Shown: positions 57,415 to 64,000 of the stretch, piece by piece | Layout of the letters: each line of letters opens with the position of its first letter | Position numbering within the stretch: position 1 is the stretch's first letter | Source: Methylophilus sp. 42 | GTDB lineage: Bacteria > Pseudomonadota > Gammaproteobacteria > Burkholderiales > Methylophilaceae | NCBI RefSeq assembly: GCF_000384155.1 | Contig: NZ_KB913031.1 | Location: 1,867,092-1,931,091, forward strand | Reading direction: 5' to 3' | DNA: 64,000 bases | Translations under genes and position numbers: made by a program | The notes under the pieces: model-generated | Told to the model about the DNA's origin: nothing | The model's input: only the letters and a program-made list of their open reading frames with translations | Databases searched by the model: none

Positions 57415-58824
57415 TCACGCACTCATCATCACCCGGTTGCGGCCTGCGTGTTTGGCCTGGTAGAGCGCTTTATCTGCCTCGGCGATCACAGACTCATAAT
57501 CAATTTTGCCCTTGGCCAGCGCGCCACCAATACTGACGGTCAGCGCAATACTGCCGCCGCCCGGCGCCTGAATACGTGTTTGTGCGACCTTACTGCGGAT
57601 ATTCTCTGCCACATGCATGGCCGTGTTCGCATCAGCTTCAACCAGAATCAATAGCATTTCTTCACCGCCATACCGGAATACAAAGTCTGACGGCCGCACA
57701 GACTCGGTCATTAAGGTCGCCACCTTCTGCAAAGCAATGTCCCCGGCAGCATGGCCATAGCTATCATTCACGGTTTTGAAGTGATCCAGATCCAAAATCA
57801 GGATGGCAAAACCGATGGCGCCTGCACGTTTTTGCAAGGCAATTTCGCGCGATAACACGGTATGGATAAACCGTCGGTTCAACAACCGGGTCAGGCTGTC
57901 ACGCGCATTATCCAGCTCAATATGAGAATCAAAAATCTCATTAATGACAAATTTTATTTTGACCAGGTCCTGCTGAATCAACTGAAACTGGCTGCCAATC
58001 GCCGCGCGGTCATCGTACTGCGTGGTTTCAAGGTTTGGCAAAATCTGCTGATCAATTTTGGCGATACATTCGGCAATGTTTTGCAACTTGGGGGTGCGTT
58101 CAAACATCAAGCTGGCTTTATGCAAAAACCACATGCCAAATTCAGATTTGGCCAGTCGTGGCAAACCGATGTCGGAGGGGCTATAAAACCAGGCCAGGAT
58201 ATTTCTTTCCCATTCGGTGAGAAATGCGCGTTGACGCTCTCTTTCCATGGCGATATTGCTACCTATCACCGCCAGCCGATAGGACTCATCAAGCCGTGTT
58301 TGATCAGAAATCGACTGCATATAGCCATGGTTGCGAATCTCGTACGACAGGCCGATCAGATGATTCACATACATCACCGACTGCATTTTTTCCTGGTCTG
58401 TCCACGCTTGCATGAGGATATGCCGCAAAATACAGGCATTGATCATGCGCAAGCTTTTCGACACCGAATGCGCCGGGTAGCCAACGCGCGACAATTTCAT
58501 GCCTAGCGCATGCTGCTCCTGCACGAAGTGATCTACATCTGAAAACTGCATGCTAAACAGCTGATACACCCACTCTTCAAACACGGCCGTCCATTTGGCG
58601 CGCATCTCATCCGTATTAAGCACCTTGCTCAATATCGGGTCGGTACTCAGATAATGCCGGTAACCGGTGAGTAACTCCTGCATATTGTCGCGGATCAAGC
58701 CATAGACTTGCTTAATCACCGCAGGCGGAGTGCCCGTGATAATAGCCTGCCACTCTTCAGTGACCAGCATTTGAGCATATTCTGGAAGATTACCAGTATC
58801 AGGGGTGTGTTCGTCGTACGTCAT
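57415..58824 (-). CDS. Diguanylate cyclase with N-terminal sensor-globin-like domain
   Basis: The protein has 469 residues. The C-terminal GGDEF domain (about 300-469) has active-site GGEEM (near 386) and the product-inhibition I-site RPSD five residues before it, so it should make c-di-GMP. The all-helical N-terminus (about 20-180) resembles globin-coupled sensors such as DosC: GMKLSRVGYP aligns with the proximal helix but Leu stands at the heme-His position. A linker region (about 180-300) is helical. No membrane span: cytoplasmic. It may feed the LapD receptor of this window. Confidence 0.85.
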   Translation of the reverse strand: MTYDEHTPDTGNLPEYAQMLVTEEWQAIITGTPPAVIKQVYGLIRDNMQELLTGYRHYLSTDPILSKVLNTDEMRAKWTAVFEEWVYQLFSMQFSDVDHFVQEQHALGMKLSRVGYPAHSVSKSLRMINACILRHILMQAWTDQEKMQSVMYVNHLIGLSYEIRNHGYMQSISDQTRLDESYRLAVIGSNIAMERERQRAFLTEWERNILAWFYSPSDIGLPRLAKSEFGMWFLHKASLMFERTPKLQNIAECIAKIDQQILPNLETTQYDDRAAIGSQFQLIQQDLVKIKFVINEIFDSHIELDNARDSLTRLLNRRFIHTVLSREIALQKRAGAIGFAILILDLDHFKTVNDSYGHAAGDIALQKVATLMTESVRPSDFVFRYGGEEMLLILVEADANTAMHVAENIRSKVAQTRIQAPGGGSIALTVSIGGALAKGKIDYESVIAEADKALYQAKHAGRNRVMMSA

Positions 58825-59006
58825 CGCTTTACCATTGATTTCTCATATGCACCACCATGGCTAACATAATGTTAGCAAGTATCATGGAGTGACAAGACAT
58901 GATAACGTTATTCTATTTATGTCATTAAACATTGATTTAATTTAATATTTAATAACAAAAAGTCAATCATTATCATTTAAATCTGAATAAGGATAGACTA
59001 GAGTAG

Positions 59007-59036
59007 ATAAAAAAAGGCGAGCCCTGTGGCTCGCCT
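59007..59036 (-). terminator. Terminator of the sulfate transport operon
   Basis: AGGCGAGCC / GGCTCGCCT perfect stem with a CTGT loop, followed on the minus strand by a T-run, 31 bp past the cysA stop. The remaining spacer to the cyclase start (58825-59006) is AT-rich without other visible features. Confidence 0.93.
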
Positions 59037-59066
59037 GGATTAATCTCAATCGTGCTGAATAATTGT

Positions 59067-60044
59067 TTAAAACACGCGCAATTGTGTCGGCTTCAGATAC
59101 ACCGTTTCACCTTGCTGGAAATTCAACTGGTTAAACTGTTCGCGTCCAAGCTCAACATCCACATATTGCTCATTGTCTGTGCGCTTGATTTCGAGGCGCA
59201 CCAGAGAGCCGACAGAATGCACATAGGTTAAGGCACCAGGGATGCTGTTGGCTTCTGCCACGCGGCTCACGGCAATTTCATACGGGCGCACAAAGCCTTT
59301 GCCTTGTGGTGTTTCGAACGCATTCACATTGCCCAAAAACTCATACACAAAAGGCGTGGCTGGCTGGTCGTAAACACCTTGCGGTGAACCTACCTGCTCT
59401 ACCTGGCCGTGATTCATGACCACAATGGTATCCGCCACTTCCAGCGCTTCTTCCTGATCGTGCGTCACAAACACACTGGTGACATGCAATTCGTCGTGCA
59501 GGCGACGCAACCAGCGGCGCAGGTCTTTACGTACTTTGGCATCCAGCGCGCCAAACGGCTCGTCCAGCAACAAGACTTTAGGCTCGACTGCCAGGGCGCG
59601 TGCCAGGGCAATACGCTGACGCTGGCCACCGGATAATTGCGGTGGATAGCGATCTGCCAGCCAGTCGAGTTGTACTAACTTGAGCAAATCATGCACACGT
59701 TTCTTGATTTCAGCATCTGACGGGCGGGTCTCTTTTGGACGCACACGCAGGCCAAAAGCGACATTCTCGAACACTGTCATATGGCGGAACAGTGCATAGT
59801 GCTGGAATACAAACCCTACCTGGCGCTCACGCACATCACGATGCGTGGTATCCACGCCATCAAACAGCACTTGGCCGCTATCAGGGGATTCCAGGCCAGC
59901 AATAATGCGCAACAAGGTGGTTTTACCGCAACCGGAAGGGCCTAGCAATGCAACCAGCTCGCCAGACGGTACTTGCAGGTTGATGTCACGCAGCGCGCTA
60001 AACTGGCCAAAGCCTTTGTTAATGTGTTGAATGGTAATGCTCAT
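59067..60044 (-). CDS. cysA: Sulfate/thiosulfate ABC transporter ATPase
   Basis: The protein has 325 residues. Walker [10 protein letters not shown] (about 33-41), signature [15 protein letters not shown] (about 134), Walker [13 protein letters not shown] and switch His in VTHDQEEAL are intact. A TOBE-like C-terminal part (about 240-325) fits CysA. It starts 1 bp after cysW. Confidence 0.95.
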   Translation of the reverse strand: MSITIQHINKGFGQFSALRDINLQVPSGELVALLGPSGCGKTTLLRIIAGLESPDSGQVLFDGVDTTHRDVRERQVGFVFQHYALFRHMTVFENVAFGLRVRPKETRPSDAEIKKRVHDLLKLVQLDWLADRYPPQLSGGQRQRIALARALAVEPKVLLLDEPFGALDAKVRKDLRRWLRRLHDELHVTSVFVTHDQEEALEVADTIVVMNHGQVEQVGSPQGVYDQPATPFVYEFLGNVNAFETPQGKGFVRPYEIAVSRVAEANSIPGALTYVHSVGSLVRLEIKRTDNEQYVDVELGREQFNQLNFQQGETVYLKPTQLRVF

Positions 60045-60045
60045 T

Positions 60046-60936
60046 TTAAGCCGTCACTTCCTTTTCAATATTGGCGGCATCACGCGAAGCCTGCCATTCG
60101 ACATATGTTTTTAAAACCAGGGTCACCAGCGCCAGTAGCGTCAGCAATGAAGCAACAGCAAACGCAGCGGCATAGTTATATTCGTTGTACAAAATCTCGA
60201 CATGCAGCGGCATGGTGTTAGTCAGGCCACGGATATGCCCAGACACCACAGACACAGCACCAAACTCACCCATCGCCCGCGCATTGGTCAGAATCACACC
60301 GTAAATCAGGCCCCACTTCACATTAGGCAAGGTCACGTGCCACAGCATTTTCCAGCCGGAAGCACCTAATACTAAGGCCGCCTCTTCCTCTTCTTTGCCT
60401 TGCGCCTGCATCAACGGAATCAACTCACGTGCCACGAACGGGAAAGTCACAAAAATAGTCGCCAGCACAATGCCAGGCACCGCAAAGACCACTTTCAGGT
60501 CATGATCAATTAACCACTCGCCAAACCAGCCTTGCAGGCCAAAAATCAGCACAAAGATCAAACCGGCAATCACCGGTGACACGGCAAACGGCAAGTCAAT
60601 CAAGGTGATCAGAAAGCTCTTGCCTTTAAAGTCGAATTTGGTAATTGCCCAGGCCGCGGCAACACCAAACACCAGATTAAGCGGTACCGATATCAGGGAA
60701 GCAATCAGTGTTAGCTTCATGGCTGACAAGGCATCTGCCTCGGTAATCGCCGCCAGATAGACGCCCCAACCTTTGCGCAAGGCCTCAGAAAACACAGCGG
60801 CCAGCGGAATCAGCAAAAACAGCCCCAAAAAAGCAAGGGCCAGCCCGATCAGGCCCCAGCGTACCCAGGCAGGCTCAGAGGTCGCGCGTTTAAAAGCCAC
60901 CTTGCCCTGATATTGTTGAAATTGTGTGTTATGCAT
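60046..60936 (-). CDS. cysW: Sulfate ABC transporter permease CysW
   Basis: The protein has 296 residues with six membrane spans and the permease EAA loop ([29 protein letters not shown], about 165-193). [11 protein letters not shown] is typical of CysW. It pairs with CysT to form the channel. A 149-bp repeat-like spacer separates it from cysT. Confidence 0.95.
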   Translation of the reverse strand: MHNTQFQQYQGKVAFKRATSEPAWVRWGLIGLALAFLGLFLLIPLAAVFSEALRKGWGVYLAAITEADALSAMKLTLIASLISVPLNLVFGVAAAWAITKFDFKGKSFLITLIDLPFAVSPVIAGLIFVLIFGLQGWFGEWLIDHDLKVVFAVPGIVLATIFVTFPFVARELIPLMQAQGKEEEEAALVLGASGWKMLWHVTLPNVKWGLIYGVILTNARAMGEFGAVSVVSGHIRGLTNTMPLHVEILYNEYNYAAAFAVASLLTLLALVTLVLKTYVEWQASRDAANIEKEVTA

Positions 60937-60954
60937 AAGTTTTCTATTATTTAA

Positions 60955-61083
60955 CTAAATATTGAGCGAGCGGATAAAGCACAAGGCGCACGGCACGCAG
61001 AAACCGGAATGTACAATGAGTACATGAGGATTTCGAGTACCCATAAATAACAACTTGCAACGCCGTGATTTGCCCGCGCAGCC
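60955..61083. repeat. Intergenic repeat-like element between cysT and cysW
   Basis: The spacer begins GAGCGAGCGGATAAAGCACAAGGCG and ends CGCCGTGATTTGCCCGCGCA, an imperfect inverted pair, with an inner TGTAC-AATGA-GTACA hairpin and GAGGATTTCGAGTACC. The text resembles short dispersed repeats that I recall from other betaproteobacterial genomes; no second copy is in the window. It interrupts the operon and could modulate cysW expression. Confidence 0.45.
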
Positions 61084-61085
61084 AA

Positions 61086-61934
61086 TTATTTATTGCCATG
61101 GCGATGATTGCTCCACCACTGCAATAGATTGATCAGCAGCAGCAAAACGAAAGAAATCACCAGCATTACTACCGCAATCGCAGTCGCCCCGGCGTAATCG
61201 TATTGTTCCAGTTTGGTAATAATCATCAGTGGCGTAATCTCGGAGATCATCGGCATATTGCCTGCAATAAAGATCACCGAACCGTACTCACCCACGGCGC
61301 GGGCAAATGCCAGCGAAAAACCGGTGAGCAAGGCAGGCCAGATAGCTGGCAGGATAATTTTGTAAAAGGTTTGCCAGCGGTTGGCACCCAGGCTGGCAGC
61401 GGCTTCTTCAGCTTCTGCACTGAAATCCTCCAGCACAGGCTGCACCGTACGCACCACAAATGGCAGACCGATAAAGGTGAGCGCCACCACGACGCCCAGT
61501 GGCGTAAAGGCCACTTTAATACCATGTGGTTCCAGCCATTGACCTAACCAGCCATTCGGCGCATAAATCGCAGTCAACGCGATACCGGCAACGGCAGTGG
61601 GTAAGGCAAAGGGCAAGTCAACCAGGGCATCGAGCACTTTTTTGCCAAAGAACTGGTAACGCACCAGCACCCAGGCGGTAAGTAAGCCAAACACCAGGTT
61701 AATCACGGCAGCCAGTAATGAGGCACCAAAAGTCAGTTTATAGGTAGCGACTACCCGTGGCGTGGTCACTACAGCACAAAATTCATGCCAACTCAGCTCA
61801 GTGGTGCGTAGAAAAACAGCAGCTAGCGGAATCAATACAATCAGGCTTAAATAAACCAGCGTGTACCCCAATGACAGCCCGAAGCCGGGAAGTAGATGTT
61901 TCTTTTTTTGTGATGCCATGTTGTGTAGTGACAA
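61086..61934 (-). CDS. cysT: Sulfate ABC transporter permease CysT (CysU)
   Basis: The protein has 282 residues, six spans. The EAA loop reads AEAEEAAASLGANRWQTFYKIILPAIWPAL (about 170-199) and the GEYGSVIFIAGN motif marks CysT. It is 112 bp downstream of the EAL gene in the operon sbp-EAL-cysT-cysW-cysA. Confidence 0.95.
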   Translation of the reverse strand: MSLHNMASQKKKHLLPGFGLSLGYTLVYLSLIVLIPLAAVFLRTTELSWHEFCAVVTTPRVVATYKLTFGASLLAAVINLVFGLLTAWVLVRYQFFGKKVLDALVDLPFALPTAVAGIALTAIYAPNGWLGQWLEPHGIKVAFTPLGVVVALTFIGLPFVVRTVQPVLEDFSAEAEEAAASLGANRWQTFYKIILPAIWPALLTGFSLAFARAVGEYGSVIFIAGNMPMISEITPLMIITKLEQYDYAGATAIAVVMLVISFVLLLLINLLQWWSNHRHGNK

Positions 61935-62046
61935 GGTTGTGTGGTGACAAGTGTAAACAGGCGCTAATGTAGCTGGATTCTTTTAAATCTCAAAAGAATA
62001 GATAATCATTAATTTATAAGCGCCTGTTATATTGAAGAAGGGATGA

Positions 62047-62916
62047 TTACGCTACTTTAGGTGAACGGTGCTGGTACTGGTCATTAATGACCTTGGCCAC
62101 TACCGGCGCCGCCAATAAATTACCTTGCAGCACGGTCGCGCCAGAAGCAATTGCAATATCCAGTTGCTGTTGTGTTTCTATGCCAAGAATCACCGGGATG
62201 CTGCCTAAGTCCTGCACAGTTGCCACCAGGCCCTTAAGGGCTTTGGCCAGCGCTGGTTGTTGTGCTGCCTGATGAATGACCGACACATCAAACTTGATGT
62301 AGTCATGATGGGCATTCCATAAGCGGTACAACTTACTCTGATGGCCACCCACATGGTCAAACGCAATCTGATAGCCCAGCGCACGGTAGTTCTCGATGGC
62401 AGAAATCAGGTGCTTGTCCTGCTCAATCAGGGACTCGTTAATCTCAAGCACGACACGATGCGTAGGCACTGAGTATTTATGCAGGATCTGCTCAAACACC
62501 TTGCCGTGTGCGCTGACTTCAAGCAGCAACTTGGGGTGCACGTTCAAAAACAGCAAACCATTTTCCTGATGAATCGCACGATAGTTCAACACGTGCTGCG
62601 AGCGGCAGACGCGGTCAAACTGTACCAGCTTGCCCGATTGCTCGGCGTAGGTGAATGCGAATTCCGGCGTACTGCCCAGCGTGCCAAACAAAGATGGGCG
62701 GATCAAGGCTTCGTAGCCGTAGATATCGCCTTGTTTGGCATCATAAATAGGCTGAAAAGCCGTTTTGAGATGCACCCCGATAAAGGTACTCTCATATTCA
62801 CCCGAACTGGCTTCTAACAGCCCCAACTCTTCCAGATCCAGCGACAGCGCCTGCTTTAACTCGGCGCGTAACTGTACGACATGTTCTGGTTCCTGATTTG
62901 ATTGACGTTGCGTCAT
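62047..62916 (-). CDS. Stand-alone EAL-domain protein, probably catalytically degenerate
   Basis: The protein has 289 residues from the ATG at 62916, with AAGGAG 7-8 bp upstream; a longer frame start at 63036 would overlap sbp. The EAL signature is kept (GYEALIR, near 68) but the DDFG metal loop reads FDHVGG (near 185) and the EGVE loop reads LGIE, so hydrolysis of c-di-GMP is doubtful. It may bind c-di-GMP or a protein partner instead. It sits 46 bp after sbp and before cysT in the sulfate uptake operon, an odd place for such a gene. No membrane span. Confidence 0.88.
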   Translation of the reverse strand: MTQRQSNQEPEHVVQLRAELKQALSLDLEELGLLEASSGEYESTFIGVHLKTAFQPIYDAKQGDIYGYEALIRPSLFGTLGSTPEFAFTYAEQSGKLVQFDRVCRSQHVLNYRAIHQENGLLFLNVHPKLLLEVSAHGKVFEQILHKYSVPTHRVVLEINESLIEQDKHLISAIENYRALGYQIAFDHVGGHQSKLYRLWNAHHDYIKFDVSVIHQAAQQPALAKALKGLVATVQDLGSIPVILGIETQQQLDIAIASGATVLQGNLLAAPVVAKVINDQYQHRSPKVA

Positions 62917-62962
62917 CGTGACTCCTTCCTGCGAGACTACTTTGTACTTCTGAAAAATCTGC

Positions 62963-63943
62963 TTACTTCTGGTAAATCTGGTCGAAAATACCGCCATCGC
63001 TAAAATGCGTATTTTCAGCCTCGTTCCAACTACCAAACACCTGCTTGACGGTGAACGTATGTAACTTCTTGAATGCCGGTTGCGCCACTTCGCTTACTTG
63101 CGGACGCAAATAATGCTTGGCGGCCAGCGCTTGCCCTTGTGGTGAGAAATGGAACTCGAGATAAGCCTGTGCCACTTTGCGTGTGCCTTTTTTATCGACC
63201 ACTTTATCCACCAATGACACCGGATTCTCGGCCAATACGGTCACAGACGGATACACCACTTCATATTTGTCCTCACCCAGTTCCTTTTGCAACAGGTAGA
63301 CTTCATTTTCAAACGTCACCAGCACATCGCCGATTTCACGCTGGGCAAAAGTGGTGGTTGCACCGCGGCCGCCGGTATCCAGTACGGGCACATGCTTGAA
63401 CAACTCTGTCACAAACTGGCGCGCTTTCACTGCATCGCCGCCTTTTTGTGTGATATAGCCCCAGGCCGCCAGATAACTATATTTACCGTTACCGGACGTC
63501 TTAGGGTTAGGAATCACGGAAGTCACGCCTGGGCGCACCAGGTCATCCCAGTCTTTGACTTGTTTAGGGTTGCCTTTACGCACCAGAAATACCGTTGGTG
63601 AAGCACTAGGCACGCTGTTATTGGGTAAACGTGTTTGCCAGTTGGCCGGGATCAGTTTGCCTTTTTGTGCCAGGATATCAATGTCGGCACTGCGGTTCAT
63701 GGTAATCACATCTGCCGGCAAGCCGTCGACCACGGAGCGCGCCTGTTTGGTTGAGCCGCCGTGTGACTGGTTGATGGTCACCGTTTCGCCAGTTTTCTCT
63801 TTCCAGTACTGCACAAACGCCGGATTGAAATCCTTATAAAACTCCCTGGTCACATCATAAGACGCATTCAACAACTCGGCGGCTTGCAGTGACACACTGC
63901 TAAACAACACGGCCAATAAGGCACTGCGCAACACAAACGGCAT
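62963..63943 (-). CDS. sbp: Periplasmic sulfate-binding protein
   Basis: The protein has 326 residues with a signal peptide (cut after LQAAE, near 22). Family motifs LLNASYDVTREFYKDFN, SHGGSTKQARSVVDGLPADVITM and NPKTSGNGKYSYLAAWG bind sulfate. AAGGGAG precedes the ATG. It captures sulfate for CysTWA and is the first gene of the operon. Confidence 0.96.
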   Translation of the reverse strand: MPFVLRSALLAVLFSSVSLQAAELLNASYDVTREFYKDFNPAFVQYWKEKTGETVTINQSHGGSTKQARSVVDGLPADVITMNRSADIDILAQKGKLIPANWQTRLPNNSVPSASPTVFLVRKGNPKQVKDWDDLVRPGVTSVIPNPKTSGNGKYSYLAAWGYITQKGGDAVKARQFVTELFKHVPVLDTGGRGATTTFAQREIGDVLVTFENEVYLLQKELGEDKYEVVYPSVTVLAENPVSLVDKVVDKKGTRKVAQAYLEFHFSPQGQALAAKHYLRPQVSEVAQPAFKKLHTFTVKQVFGSWNEAENTHFSDGGIFDQIYQK

Positions 63944-64000
63944 ACATAACTCCCTTATTATTTTGAAACTGGCCTGAACTATACCGACAATCTCATATTT

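Noticed and set aside
57862-58506. 214-residue plus-strand ORF opposite the diguanylate cyclase
   Set aside because: Antisense to a gene with clear GGDEF motifs; no start signal or domain.

Overview
The window looks like a chromosomal segment of a betaproteobacterium, most likely a methylotroph of the Methylophilaceae. The basis is protein-level: cysE-iscR-isc gene order with a second cysteine desulfurase, type 2 LeuA, a PEP-CTERM protein, TamAB, and a sulfate ABC operon of betaproteobacterial type. Taxonomy is inferred from sequence character only. No tRNA, rRNA, CRISPR array, transposase or phage gene was seen.

Region 1 (1-15537, all minus strand) is a complete Lap-type biofilm adhesin locus. 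In transcription order it holds a LapG-like periplasmic cysteine protease, a LapD-like degenerate GGDEF/EAL receptor, the type I secretion ATPase LapB, the adaptor LapC, a LuxR-type regulator with a receiver lacking its phospho-Asp, a LapE-like TolC protein fused to an OmpA peptidoglycan-binding domain, and a giant repeat adhesin that runs off the left edge. The adhesin has an N-terminal retention module with a di-alanine LapG-type site and three families of tandem Ig-like repeats. By analogy with Pseudomonas Lap, high c-di-GMP would make LapD sequester LapG and keep the adhesin on the surface.

Region 2 (15538-30057) is mostly housekeeping: purB; tamA-tamB; a NYN/OST-HTH RNase-like gene; wrbA; a HugZ-like gene; a DUF2069 gene; surE-pcm-nlpD; a small membrane protein; and a divergent leuA/lrp pair whose AT-rich spacer carries helically phased repeats.

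Region 3 (30058-36721) holds two copies of a large inverted-repeat element (30113-30565 and 35162-35725). They bracket a thioredoxin-like gene, an orphan PEP-CTERM protein, a nitroreductase and mutS; suhB follows.

Region 4 (36722-45036) contains trmJ, cysE and the ISC iron-sulfur cluster operon iscR-(nifS-like)-iscS-iscU-iscA-hscB-hscA-fdx, with a recognisable IscR type 1 box on its promoter.

Region 5 (45037-54244) starts with a beta-carbonic anhydrase and a SulP transporter, a probable bicarbonate uptake pair. Next come two paralogous small secreted proteins with repeated (L/I)G(K/R)R motifs, divergent from a LuxR regulator-hybrid kinase-receiver-PepSY operon. That operon meets, tail to tail, a second kinase-regulator-PepSY operon. 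This small-protein/two-component island is the least explained part of the window.

Region 6 (54392-64000) carries ribA, metY, a nucleotidyltransferase-like gene, a MoaF-like secreted protein, a globin-like diguanylate cyclase, and the sulfate uptake operon sbp-(EAL)-cysT-cysW-cysA. A degenerate EAL-domain gene is embedded in that operon. With LapD and the cyclase, this makes three c-di-GMP-related proteins in the window.
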